Shown piece after piece: positions 12,401-23,370 of a DNA stretch of 64,000 nt. The position numbers and the translations under genes were made by a program. Positions within the stretch are counted from its first letter, which is position 1. The number at the start of each line of letters is the position of its first letter. Origin of the DNA: Polyodon spathula (Eukaryota > Chordata > Actinopteri > Acipenseriformes > Polyodontidae); assembly GCF_017654505.1 (NCBI RefSeq), contig NC_054548.1:35326570-35390569 (forward strand). The letters are read 5' to 3'. The notes under the pieces are model-generated. The model was not told the origin of the DNA, did not search any database, and was given only the letters and a program-made list of their open reading frames with translations.

Positions 12401-13338
12401 GAACTCAATAAGCAGTGTGAATACCGAACTCAATAAGCAGTGTGAATACTGAACTCAATAAGCAGTGTGAATACTGAACTCAATAAGCAGTGTGAATACC
12501 GAACTCAATAAGCAGTGCGAATACTGAACTCAATAAGCAGTGTGAATACTGAACTCAATAAGCAGTGTGAATACTGAACTCAATAAGCAGTGTCAATACC
12601 GAACTCAATAAGCAGTGTGAATACTGAACTCAATAAGCAGTGTGAATACTGAACTCAATAAGCAGTGTGAATACTGAACTCAATAAGCAGTGTGAATACT
12701 GAACTCAATAAGCAGTGTGAATACTGAACTCAATAAGCAGTGTGAATACTGAACTCAATAAGCAGTGTGAATACCGAACTCAATAAGCAGTGTGAATACT
12801 GAACTCAATAAGCAGTGTGAATACCGAACTCAATAAGCAGTGCGAATACTGAACTCAATAAGCAGTGCCAATACCGAACTCAATAAGCACTCAATACCGA
12901 ACTCAATACCGAACTCAATACGAACTCAATAAGCAGTGCCAATACCGAACTCAATAACACTCAATAAGCAGTGTCAATACCGAACTCAATAAGCAGTGTC
13001 AATACCGAACTCAATAAGCAGTGCCAATACCGAACTCAATAAGCAGTGCGAATACTGAACTCAATAAGCAGTGTCAATACCGAACTCAATAACACTCAAT
13101 AAGCAGTGCCAATACCGAACTCAATAAGCAGTGCCAATACCGAACTCAATAAGCAGTGCGAATACCGAACTCAATAAGCAGTGCGAATACCGAACTCAAT
13201 AAGCAGTGCGAATACCGAACTCAATAAGCAGTGCGAATACCGAACTCAATAAGCAGTGCGAATACCGAACTCAATAAGCAGTGCGAATACCGAACTCAAT
13301 AAGCAGTGTCAATACCGAACTCAATAAGCAGTGTGAAT
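9411..13338. repeat. 25-bp satellite array, about 130 units, split by a solo LTR
   Basis: The unit is 25 bp: GTGYGAATACYGAACTCAAT followed by AAGCA, where Y marks frequent C/T variation. Two further variants replace GTGYG with GTGTC or GTGCC. About 16 units lie left of an LTR insertion (9822-10466) and about 115 lie right of it. Several junctions carry an extra ACACTCAATA (for example near 9795, 10806, 10866, 10949 and 13090), and partial units are scattered at 11030-11340, 11640-11730 and 12880-12930. The array is homogeneous at both outer edges and more ragged in the middle. There is no coding potential. The outer limits are sharp: before 9411 only a single degenerate GCAGTGCC motif is seen. 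Confidence 0.97.
9822..10466 (-). mobile_element. Solo LTR inserted in the satellite
   Basis: On the minus strand the element starts TGTGACGAAGTGCC and ends CGTCTTTGTGACA, giving TG...CA ends. It contains an AATAAA polyadenylation signal in GCAATAAACCGG about 100 bases from the 3' end. The satellite sequence ATAC flanks both sides (9817-9820 and 10467-10470), with T and C as fifth base, consistent with a 4-5 bp target duplication of satellite DNA. Relatives are at 21608-21982 (minus), 17184-17700 (plus) and 30228-30419. No internal region is present, so it is a solo LTR left by LTR-LTR recombination. Confidence 0.85.
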
Positions 13339-14404
13339 GCCACAGTGTTTATTCTCGGGTCCATTTACTGAACTCAGGGAGCTGTATGTTCTACTGAAAA
13401 ACATTCTTTCTATTTAATGTGATTTAACAAAATAAACATTATCATTTTCACATCAAAATGTTTAAAAAACATGTTTACAACTCTTGCGTTATGGTGCATT
13501 GCATGTTGTTATTTCCCTTAAAGATTATCACGGTCATTTTGCATTGTATTTTTGCAGCATTCCCATGCTTTTCCCATGATTATACTATGCATTTACCAAA
13601 AATATAAAGTGCACTAATACTAAAAATAATTAATTAACTACCACAAAGCAACTGGTACTTTAGACTGGTCACGCTCTCACATTAACAAACTGTCTGTATA
13701 AGAATCAATACAGAACAGTAATACAATCACGGTAAAATTCCAAGTTTAAAATAAGCAATTCCTTGTTGTTGCAACAAACTTGAAATACTTACACACCATA
13801 AGCAAAAACACATACACGATACACACTGCCCTAACACGGAGCGTGGAGGTTAAGGCTGTTCAGTAATAATTAGAATTTGGTACTTATCGATAAAGAAAAC
13901 TTCAGCTTTAGAGTCCCAAGATTACAAAATAGCTCTTGGCACAAGCAGAGAGAACGTCTCAGTGCAATTAAACAGAAGCCGGTTCCCTTTCAATTCGAAG
14001 ATGACCACCAACGCACTCACAGGTTAGATGCAAAAAGAAATGTCTTCCTCAGTATGACGGCTTTAATCCCTCGGTAGGCGTTATCCCAGGAAGGGGCCTA
14101 TCGGCAGCTCTGGTATAGAAAGCTCAGAAAATACCTACTAATAGGCAGGCATATCCCATACATAATGTTGTTGGCGGTCGTATTCTTTTAGGGAACCAGG
14201 GTTACGGTAAGTAACCTAACGTTTTCAAGCACTGGCCATAGAACAAATCCCTAGTCCTCGCATCTCCCACTCCATTCACAAAAACGTCTCTCAGGATGGG
14301 TGTTGACTCAGTTTAAATACTTTGTGCCTACAAAGAGGAAACAATTACAACACTTAACAAACAGCATGTATTCTCAATTGGCACTTAAGTTCTAAAGGTA
14401 TAGT
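13339..14404. other. Unassigned stretch, possibly an old repeat at 13850-14290
   Basis: No gene is recognised. The part from about 13850 onward has the look of a fish interspersed repeat, containing a CCAGGGTTACGGTAAGTAACC block that I associate with dispersed fish elements, but I could not classify it. Confidence 0.4.
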
Positions 14405-15661
14405 CAGGGCCGGATTTATGCACAGGGCCCAAACTCAATGGGGGCACCAAAACAGTTACGCTGTTTTTTTTTGTTTTTTGTTTTTTGTTTTTTGTTTTTT
14501 CTTTTACATGTTGCACCTCAACTGGAAAAAATTTCACTCACTGACATTCAAACCGAGGCATGTGTCCCAAAATCAAATTGTACCTCATGGAAGTCTTAAT
14601 CCCCTTGCCTGTGCAGATGCAGTTTTTCAAAGATCGCTGGACGTGCACGTGCAATATTCCTGTGCCCGAGCCCCGCTGTGTTCTCAAGCACTGACACTGA
14701 GTTCTGCTGCAGCTTGCAACAAATATTGTAAATAAGACAAAACTAATTCTGTGGCAAAATAAAACAACACATTTAACACCACTGATTTTCTAAATATACA
14801 GTACATTCAGATCCTGCGTTGCTCAATACACGAATCCCGTTAATATACTTTCTTTCTTTTAAACCACATTTTCATTTTATTACATGTAAATACCATCGGC
14901 AGTATTTACATGTATTTACAATGTATTTACATTCTCTGCCCTGGAGAAAAAAGGTATTTTCTAATGAAGAGAATCAAACGCCACACGATCAACAAAAAAA
15001 CAAGGAAACATTAGTGATGATTTTGCTTGCAGTAAATTGTAACGTATTTGACTACACAACAATGTACAGGCATGCTTATTTTTTACTATTTATTTTCATG
15101 GACTGTTGTGGAGCTACCATTAGTGAACAAAACTTCTAGTACCTTCACTGTAGTAACTTCATATGGTGTTCCTTGTTTGTTTGAACTGTTGCCTTTTTAT
15201 TCAGTAAATTGAGAAAGTCATTGTCGACCCTTGCTGCAGGATTTAACGTAGGCTTCAGTTTTTTTTTCCGGTTTTATTCTGAAATGTATTTAGCACATCC
15301 CCTACTGTTTCATTTTCTGTCAGATTAATTCAGTTGTTCATATTCAGTGTATACAGAGGTGTGTGTATGTATGTTTGTGTTGTAGCGTGCACGGGGAATG
15401 CAGCAGCAGGGCTGGTAGGTGACGTAATCACTCATGAAGACGTGAGCCTGATATACACTCCCGGTATCGGCGTTATGCTTTAGTGCGAGAGGTTCGGGGC
15501 TCGCGCCAGCCCTCCGCCTGTGTGTGGATTGCCCCGCCCTGTATGATGTGCCTGCCTGTGTTAACGGAGATCATTATAGTGTGTGTGGTGGTGGTTGTGG
15601 GGGTGGGGGGCCTGCAAGTGTATGCTTGCCTAGGGCCCAGTGATGGGTTAATCCGGCCCTG
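14405..15661. mobile_element. Non-autonomous hAT-like DNA transposon
   Basis: The ends are CAGGGCCGGATT on the left and AATCCGGCCCTG on the right, a 12-bp perfect terminal inverted repeat. A further GGGCCC block lies close inside each end. The flanking octamers are GGTATAGT (14397-14404) and GGTCTGGT (15662-15669), matching at 6 of 8 positions, which fits an aged 8-bp hAT duplication. The CAGGG start is typical of hAT elements. No transposase-like frame is present inside the 1257 bp, so it would have needed an enzyme supplied from elsewhere. A (TTTTTTG)n run is near the left end. Confidence 0.8.
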
Positions 15662-15669
15662 GGTCTGGT

Positions 15670-16190
15670 ATGTATTTAATAGAAATGGGTTCAACACTTT
15701 CACTATAATGATTAAAAACAGTGCTCTGGAACAAATTGGATAGTGTTGACCTTAATAACAAATAAACTTAGGCTTATTGGAAGACATTTATCCTAAATGT
15801 TTGGATTTTGAATTTGCATTTATTGTTAATGTTGAATCTTTTGGAATGTCCATGGATATTTAAATCTGGCTCTAAATTAAAAAAGGGCTTATAAAATAAA
15901 TTAGATTAAATTAATGCAGGTGTAAAATATGACTGTCATCAAACATGTTTGATAGAGATCCTTTCTAGAGCAGTACTGAAGTTGATCAAGTCCATATCCA
16001 ACACAGCAGATCTGTATCTGTACATTATTACACCTGTGTCTGATGCAGACCCTTTTTAGTAGGGATGCATCCTTAAAGCTGTACAGCAGTGGTGCCCTGT
16101 GCCTAAACCTTTGCAATACTGTGAAAAAATAGTTCCATGTTATTTTGAAAACTGATGCATGATTTGTATATATTTGTCACAGTATGTCAG
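15670..16190. other. Unassigned stretch
   Basis: AT-rich, with no recognised gene or element. Confidence 0.5.
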
Positions 16191-16194
16191 TATA

Positions 16195-16400
16195 GACATC
16201 CATCCATTATCAGTAACTGCTTTATCCTTTTTACAGGCTCACAGTGAGCCAGAGCCTAACCCAGCAGACAAAGGGCGCAAGGCGGGACCACACCCTGGAC
16301 GGGATGCCAGTCCACCACAGGGCACCACACACACACCAAGGGCAATTTAGAGTGACCAATCAATCTCAACAGCATGTCTTTGGACTGTGGGAGGAAAATG
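16195..16400 (+). repeat. Fragment of a widespread fish retroposon
   Basis: The stretch has the recognisable series CATCCATTATC, CAGTGAGCC(A/G)GAGCCTA, GGGCGCAAGGCGGGA, CCCTGGACGGGATGCCAGTCC, GGCAATTTAGAGT and TGTCTTTGGACTGTGGGAGG. This motif series is dispersed through many fish genomes and I believe it belongs to a LINE 3' region or a SINE derived from one. The exact family is uncertain. It is cut off at the right where the proline-rich LTR-element fragment starts. Confidence 0.6.
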
Positions 16401-17183
16401 GAGTACCGCATTGCCTGGGGAGCCACCAGTTACAGGGTACGAGGGAGAAGTGGAGCTCCTGCTGCCTCCTGTATGTCCAGGGGCTCCCCTCCTAAGTTCG
16501 CCTCCTGAGGGTCCGCTGCTGCCATCGCCTCCCGAGGGTCCGCTGCTGCCGTTGCCTGGGGTCATCGGCTCTGCTTCGCCTGGGGTTGCCGCCAGCTTTT
16601 GGGATGTGCTGGGGCTGGAGGAGGCAGCCCAGAAGCCATTAATGGCTCTGCTGCCAGTCGGTAAGCTGACAGCCTTTCTGCTGTCAGGTAGGGAGCCGCT
16701 GGTTTTGAAGATGGGGGAGGAAGTCAGGAGACTACAAGAGAGAGCTGTCAGCTATGAAGAAAGGGGGGGAGGTCAAGAGACCTGCTTCCCCCGCAGCATT
16801 TTTGCTGCTGAATAAAGTGTGGCAGGAGCCCCACCAAGGCGAGCTGCCTGCTACGAAGAAGGGGGGAGAGGTCAGGAGACCACCTTCTCGCGCAGCAATT
16901 TCGCTGCAGGAGTTCTTGTGGCTGATGTCCCACAGGAGGGAGCTGCCGGCTGTGAAGAAGGGGGGAAAGGTCAGGAGACCACCTTCCTCAGCAGCCTTTC
17001 TGCTGTGGGAGTGGACCACCATGCTGTCAGCCGTGGTACTACTGGCAGGGGAGCTGACAGTGTTTTCAGCTATGGGCCCAGTGAAGTCTCCCTTCCCGGC
17101 CCAAGACTTTGACCTGGACTGCTGGGTTTTTAAGGGGGGAGGTGGTCTTTGAGGCCATGTGTGCTACGCACAAGGGGGGAGAT
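16401..17183 (+). mobile_element. 3' internal fragment of an LTR retrotransposon, ending in polypurine tract
   Basis: The fragment lies directly upstream of an LTR. It ends in a purine-rich tract, AAGGGGGGAGA, abutting the TGTGTGGCAGTG start of the LTR, as expected for the plus-strand priming site. A GC-rich open frame (16387-16815) encodes a proline/leucine-rich repetitive segment with repeated EGPLLP-type units. Downstream, a block containing GAAGAAGGGGGGAGAGGTCAGGAGACC recurs three to four times at about 90-bp spacing. I cannot match the protein to a named gag or pol domain. It may be a 3'-terminal accessory or repeat region of the element. Confidence 0.6.
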
Positions 17184-17700
17184 GTGTGGCAGTGTGGCCG
17201 CCCCTGTACATATTTGGTGCATAGTCAATGGTACACAGGATATAAATGGGTCTGTGTAACACAAGTGAATTTAAAATATATATTTGTATTTAGGCATGAG
17301 GATTGCACAGCACTTCACGTGCAGGTAAAACATAATAATATGTGCGCACGGAAAATTGCACTAGATTAATTCACGTGCAGTTGTACTGAGACTCCAATTG
17401 AATGATTGACTAGCAATCGAGTCTTGGTACAGCTGTATAAAAGCAGCATGTTTTCACTTACTCGGGGTTGGGTGTTTGGGATTGGAGATGGAGGTAATAA
17501 TAATAATCATAATAATCAGCATAAAAAAACAACAACTCACTGTGTTTGACTGTATAGTCTGTTTTGTTTGTCTCTTTGTTTTGGCTACCAGTGCCGTGTC
17601 CTGTGTTTTGTTTGCTTTTTTCAACCTGTTTATTTTGCAATAAACCGGCACAAGCAAGCGCCTTTTTGCACCGTACCTGCAGTGTCTGTCTCTTCTTGCT
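17184..17700 (+). mobile_element. LTR (3') of the retrotransposon, same family as the solo LTRs
   Basis: It starts TGTGTGGCAGTG just after the polypurine tract. It shares with the 9822-10466 copy the blocks TACACAGGATATAAA, GGGTCTGTGTAACAC, TGTATTTAGGCA, CGTGTCCTG and GCAATAAACCGGC, the last holding the polyadenylation signal. Orientation is plus, opposite to the other two LTR copies. The expected CTTTGTGACA end is not seen, so the far end is eroded or truncated near 17700. A (AATAAT)n stretch lies inside at about 17494-17517. Confidence 0.75.
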
Positions 17701-18949
17701 TCTGGCCTGATGATTTAGACTTTTGATGTGTTATATTACTAGTTAACTGGTAGATAATAAACATTATACTGTTTGATATAAATTGATTTAGGTATGTGTT
17801 TGCTGAAATCATATTTTCAACCTATGCTGACATTAATATTGATATGAGCTGTTAATATTGAATATTATTTTTATTTCTTATTAGTTGATGTGCTATCTGA
17901 AACTATCCATTCAAGAACAGTAGTTTTTGCATGGAGACTATTGATCTACGTTTGTATGTATGCTACAATTTACTGGAAATAGTTTTATGCCAGTCCTACG
18001 CCACAAATAATGAACAATCACCAAATAACTACCCGAGTCATTCCTCATGTGTGGCATAAAACTGCTGCAACCCACAAATCCAGACAGTCACCTCGTTCTA
18101 TCACATGGTTCAGATTTAGTTTCCTTTAAAAGTTTTATTGTATTAAGTATGATATATAAGGGACTTTTGTTAATTCCTCTGAATAGTCCAGTAAAACACA
18201 TTTTAAAAGCTTTCCCACCTTATTGAAAGCAGGTAACCAAGCAACAAGCACAATATCACAATTCAATGTCAGAAGTGTGATCTAGTTGGTTTGATTGAAA
18301 TGGCAATATGAAAGATTTAGGAATGTAAGTAATCTTATGTGGTAGAATATTTGTTTTTCTGTCTGTCCATTGTTCTAAGCAGTCTCTGAACGTTATTCCT
18401 AACTTTATCCAATGTTAATAGGTAGAAAAGTTCGACTAAACAATTTAGCAAATAGGCAGTGTGTGTTTTCTGTCAAAAAAACAGCAAATTTATAAAATAT
18501 AAGGCACTATTGATGTTTAGAAGATTGTGACGTTGTGTTACTGTATTTAGAGTGTTGAGTAGGGCAAATGCAAACGAGATTGTAGCATCTATCACAAATT
18601 AAGTTTGTAAAGCACCCCTAATTTTGCATATTAATAATACATTACACTTCTGCTTTCGTGTATTAATTTCATAACCGTATGTTTATTACTATATTCATGA
18701 AGCACCTATATAGAGTTCATAATTGATAACTCCAGTCATTTTCAAGCGGTCTTTATGCATATTTCGTTATTAAATAATCATGCTAATGTGATTTCCAAAA
18801 TTATGTTGATTTGCGAAATAATGCTAATATCTTAACAAGCAGTTTGCACTTAGAAAAGGAGGGTTTTAATTAATGAAAAAGTATATAACTCACCTTGAAA
18901 CAGTATTTAAGTTTGTTGGTACTAAAAAAAATAGAATAAATAAACTACA
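17701..18949. other. Unassigned AT-rich stretch
   Basis: No gene is recognised. The part around 18600-18840 is rich in ATTA and TAAT words, as homeodomain-type regulatory DNA can be, but AT-rich sequence alone produces this. Confidence 0.4.
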
Positions 18950-19510
18950 GTATGGATTTGCTGGGAGTGGAGGCAGTTACAGCAGCAGTAGCAGTGCAAG
19001 CCTGAGATTGACAGAGCCCGGCTGCGATGCAGACGACACAGAGAGAGGATGTACAGGACCGGGGTTCATGTCTTAGATTTACCAGATGATGATCTGCAAA
19101 CTCGATTCCGTCTGGATGGGACATGGGACCTTTTGAATTGCCTATGAAAGTGCATATGAAAGTGTTGGCTTGGCAGCATTGTCCTTCTATGTCTCTGGGT
19201 CATTTCAAAAGGTCACGGGTGACTTGATAAAGAGGATTAACAACTTATCCCACTTAATCAGGAGCAGCTACAAAATATTAAAATAGTTTTATGACATTGC
19301 TGGATTTCTCAGAATAATGGGAGCCATTGATTGCACACACGTTGCACACAAATCACCACAGCACCATGCATATGTGAACCGGAAGGGTTACAACATTCAC
19401 TAAACATTCAGGTGATTTGTGATGCATCCTATAACATGTGAAATGTATGTGCAAATTTCCCTGGCTCCAGTCATGACTCGTACATTTTGATACAATCGAC
19501 TGTGTTTAAT
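18950..19510 (+). pseudogene. Harbinger (HARBI1-like) transposase remnant
   Basis: This is a broken PIF/Harbinger transposase, the DDE enzyme that cuts and pastes Harbinger elements. The translation in shifting frames gives DLPDDDLQTRFRL, then SFYVSGSFQKVTGDLI, then GAIDCTHVA with the first catalytic aspartate. After that come YVNRKGYN, QVICDASYNM and PGSSHDSYIL, the second aspartate block. Order and spacing match the family well. Several frameshifts and stops separate the blocks, and the C-terminal third with the catalytic glutamate is not visible. No terminal repeats were identified. HARBI1 itself is a domesticated relative, but the damage here rules out a functional gene. Confidence 0.8.
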
Positions 19511-21468
19511 CATTTCAGAGACCCAATACACTAGATGGTATGGTAGTAGGTCAGTATTGCAAGGCTATACCTAGAAAATTAAATATTTGTAGTTATGAAA
19601 ATATTTTAGCCTGTGATTATGAATTAGATATATCCACTTGCGTTAACCATTTGTAACCTTACGGAATGTTTGTTGTATTGTTAAAATGATTTACCATTAT
19701 TTGCAGCCAGTGTAATGTTAATGGGACCACGAGGGTGGGGGATGGGGAACCGGCAGGATTCATCTCGCAACAGTGCACCCTACTGGCCGCGCACCGGGCA
19801 TATTCTAGTCATTGAAATGGCAAGCAATGTGCGGCAATTAACCTTTTTAACGAGAAATTAGTTAAATAACGACCTCATCGACTCAATTTCAAAGCATTAT
19901 CGGATTGATTTTATTAATAAATTCTGTTTGAGAATCACTTGCTGGACACAAGCTGTCATTACTGTACTGCGAGTTCGATACAATAACGCTGATGTTTGAA
20001 AATCCTCCCCTACAGATTTATCTTCTGATAATTATGTAATACTTACTTTGGTAAGTATTGCATATTTGCGATGGAAACATCAACCACACAGTAAAAAAAT
20101 AGACAGGGATATGAATCTACAAACCTAACTGCCGGTATATCATTGTTAACTTTCTGAAATTTCAAGCCATTCATCAGCTTCTCATAGCAAGCAGTCCCTG
20201 TAATATTAAACAAGTAGCAATAAAGACATCATTTTTTAATACTCTGTAATAATAAGAGGATCTTATGGAAGGGACAGATATTTGCCAGTAATTTCATTTG
20301 CTTAAGATGCAACAGATCATCATAGAAGATAGAGTGCTCACTAAGAAGCTTCAGCATCTCCTAGAACATCCTTAAATCCAACATGCAATAAAAGAAATGT
20401 GAATGGAGTAAGTATCGTTGGGGATCTAGGGTTGTTTTTTTTAATTCTCATTAAATTGAAATCTACTGCTAATGTACAAAAAATATAAGGAAGGCACAAA
20501 GTGATTGAAGCTTACAAAATAATTCCATAAGTTACAGGTTGCGCATTGCCATTCATTATATATAATCTCTCAAATGACTTGTTATAGTAAACTTGTATTT
20601 TTATTTTAAAATATGACTTGGCTAAAAAAAACTGTAAGCCATGTTTTAATGTAATAATTTCTGCATAATGTGTGTCACAGTTTTTACAATAAATGGCTCA
20701 CTATTTACATACATATACATCTTTAATATCATACCAATGCTACTTTCCATGTTGAACCAATGTGAAGACTTTTAAAGCTGAAAAACTAGTGAACCATTCA
20801 AAGGCAGTTTTGAACAATGTTTTTATATAAATCATTTTTTTATAGTAGTTATAAACCTCCTACAAAGGATTCAAAGATGTTGCTAGTACCTCAAAAGAAC
20901 CACACTCAATCTTCTACTAAATGAAGTGTAATGATTGTGTGTGCTTTACAAGATTATTGCAAAGGATTTGTTTTTCATTATCCCTGCCCCCCATGTGTCA
21001 CTGCTTTGAAATAGCAGCTGTTTACTTCTGCATAATAGCAAAGATCTATATGAATACATCTTGAGAGCAGTGTTGCACAATTCTAATTGCAAGTTGATTC
21101 CTAATTGTGAAATGCGTTCTGATTTGTTGCTACTTGGCTATGTGAAAAGTCATTGTGGTCAATTCAATTGATTTAAATGTTGATGGACCTAAAAACCACC
21201 ATTCTTTAAATCATTAAAGCCTCTCTGTTTGCATTTTGTATGTTTCCACAGAAAGAAATACCCTAGAGAAAATCACAGCATGTTAGATGTTTGATTTTCA
21301 AAACATAGTGCAGACATTCTGATGTTTCCAGTGGAGGTATATATATATCTACCCATTGTTTAGATCAATTGAATAGACCCCAGTGAATTGTAATTTTTCA
21401 TATAATTGTAAGAAGAGTACCATTTGATTGGTAGTTGAGGTGGTAACCCATTTTTTGTAATAATGTCC
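19511..21468. other. Unassigned stretch
   Basis: Nothing recognisable as a gene or classified repeat. Short AT-rich frames only. Confidence 0.5.
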
Positions 21469-21607
21469 TGTGAGGGGTAGAAACCAAGGGGGGTGAGGAA
21501 AGGATATGAGGAGTGTAGGGTTCCTGATAAAATGTCATCAGACAATGAATCCCTTACACAGAACAATAGAGTAAGAAAGAGAAAAAACTATAACTCCCAT
21601 AAGCCAC

Positions 21608-21982
21608 TGTCACAAAGACGGACGGAGTGGGGGACGTCAGACCAGAAACAGGAACCAGGAAATAAACGACAGAGAGGTGGAGTTGGGTGGAGCTGAGCGC
21701 TTGATTGTGCTTAGCATTTAATGAATTAACAGAACAGTCAATAAAAAGGTTGTAACAAACAAACAAAAACTCAGGACACGGCACTGGTAGCCAAAATAAA
21801 TAGACAAACAAAACGGACTAACACTAAACAAACACGGTGAGCTGATGTTTTTAACTATTAGTACTATTATTATTCTTATTATTCTTATTATTGTTATTAC
21901 CTTCATCTCCAATACCTTTCTCCACTCACCGAACACACAACATTCAACACAAAATACACACAGGGGCGGGCACTTTGCCACA
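21608..21982 (-). mobile_element. Solo LTR with perfect 5-bp target duplication
   Basis: The plus strand starts TGTCACAAAGACGG and ends ACTTTGCCACA. The element is flanked on both sides by GCCAC (21603-21607 and 21983-21987). It shares AAAGACGG, CAGGACACGGCACT, AACAAACACGGTGAGC and ACACAGGGGCGGGCACTT with the solo LTR in the satellite, but its 375 bp make it shorter, mostly by internal deletion. Orientation is minus. The intact duplication suggests it is comparatively young. Confidence 0.9.
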
Positions 21983-22028
21983 GCCACTCAGAACCAGGAA
22001 GGTAGAGGAGCCAATTAACCTGCAGGCA

Positions 22029-22047
22029 GGTATAAAAAGGGAGCAGT
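22029..22047 (+). promoter_or_regulatory. TATA-box-like sequence
   Basis: The word TATAAAAAGGGAGC follows a CCAATTAACC block about 15 bases upstream, an arrangement resembling CAAT and TATA elements of an LTR promoter. There is no transcription evidence. Confidence 0.4.
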
Positions 22048-22330
22048 ACAGAAAGACAAGTTAGGTGTCGAAGGAAGTTTTTGCTACACTGGCCTAAATT
22101 ATACTTACCAAAGGAACAGAGAAGATTGTGTTTGAAAGTAAATATTTTTTAAGTCCGCTTGGTATTCCTCGTGTGTAGTCAAATGCTAAGATACAGAAGA
22201 AACATCAGTGGATCCAACTGGAACAGAGTGAATCGTTTCCTATCTTTGGATCACTAAACAACTGGAATTAAAACAGCATCAATTTCAAATACATTGTGTT
22301 GGGGCGATTCTGGAATACAGAGGACAACAC

Positions 22331-23221
22331 AGAGCTAGTGTGAGTACAATAATCTTTTATCATTTGAGTTATTTAAAAATATACAGTGTAGAAACAAAAG
22401 GTGCAGGTGTACTTAACATGTCTTCTTCTTTGTGGAAGACTGTTAATTTTATGGACTGTGTTACTCAGACTCAGGAGCATTGGACTTCCTGTTGAATATG
22501 TAAACAATTGGGCCTAGTGTTTGTTTTACGCTGCATGGAGCAGCACATTGCCTGTGTTTAGTTTGTGTTTGCAAAAGGCATTATTAGTTGTATTTAATTT
22601 GAAAGATACATTTTACTCTGCTTACAATCAGAGAAATATTATACTTTTATATTGTGTTGAAAGGCTGATTGTAAGAGCCTGCAAGGACTATAATATTTTA
22701 CCTGCAATAAAAGGGACACTGCAGACAGAAATAATTACACCAACTCAAAAGAATAAAACCACTGTTTATTTAAGAAACGTGTTCTGCCAACAAATACATT
22801 TGTAGCATGCCCAGTGTGGTCACGACTATACATGGGAAATCAACAAGTGGACATCTGTCTGGTGACAAAGAAACAGATAGTGAGGAAACATATTAAAGTT
22901 AAATACTGCCCATAACCTGTTGTACTTTCCCAGTCTTGTGAAGCTCTTCCTCTGCAGGACTCCAGAAGGAACAAAGTCCACCCTGTGAACTTACCGTGAC
23001 AGCACCAGACGATCTATGTGGAAGGAAAACTAAAAGCAACGGAGTTACCAGGACATCAAGGGGAATACAATGGACAGACTTGGAATGGACAGACTTGGAA
23101 TGTACAGCCCTATCAACATGGAGGTCTTGTGAACCATACCGTGCACCCATATACTGGACTTTGGCCAGCTGTAGTAATTGTACTACCAGTTTGAAGGCAA
23201 GGTTCAGAAAAATTAGCTAGG
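22331..23221. other. Unassigned stretch downstream of the LTR-like block
   Basis: Short open frames are present but none is recognised. A 12-bp direct repeat, TGGACAGACTTG, is at about 23071-23100. This could be the leader or degraded gag region of an LTR element. Confidence 0.35.
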
Positions 23222-23370
23222 GACAAAAAAAAAGTGACGTTAGAGCCCAGATGGCAGGTTTTCTTTTGTTTATTATTTTGTTTACTTTTCTTCCAAATAT
23301 AAACATAACTTTTGATTTAGTAATCCAGCTGTTATGTCTCCTCTCTGCAAAGGCAAATTATAAACAATTA
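23222..23370 (+). repeat. Left copy of a repeat pair flanking the gypsy-like remnant
   Basis: The sequence from the poly-A run through GTTAGAGCCCA, CAGGTTTTCTTTTGTTTATT and CTCCTCTCTGCAAAGGCAAA recurs at 29246-29390 in the same orientation with small differences. The pair brackets the gypsy-like fragments, as LTR pieces would. Its right side is where the CACTATG-ended transposon begins. Confidence 0.7.

Larger units (their letters stand above)
21469..22330 (+). repeat. LTR-like block with TATA box, interrupted by a solo LTR
   Basis: The block begins TGTGAGGGG and, apart from the inserted solo LTR, continues to an AGGTATAAAAAGGGAGCAG promoter-like sequence at about 22029-22047. That is how an LTR U3 region with a TATA box looks. 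It may be the 5' LTR of the gypsy-like remnant further right, which has the same orientation. No second matching LTR was found, so this is inference. Confidence 0.4.

Noticed and set aside
9411..13338. Regularly repeated 25-bp units as a CRISPR-like array
   Set aside because: Units are directly head to tail with no unique spacers, and the context is vertebrate. It is a satellite.
18600..18840. ATTA/TAAT-rich stretch as a conserved regulatory element
   Set aside because: AT-rich composition alone yields these words; without cross-species comparison there is no support.
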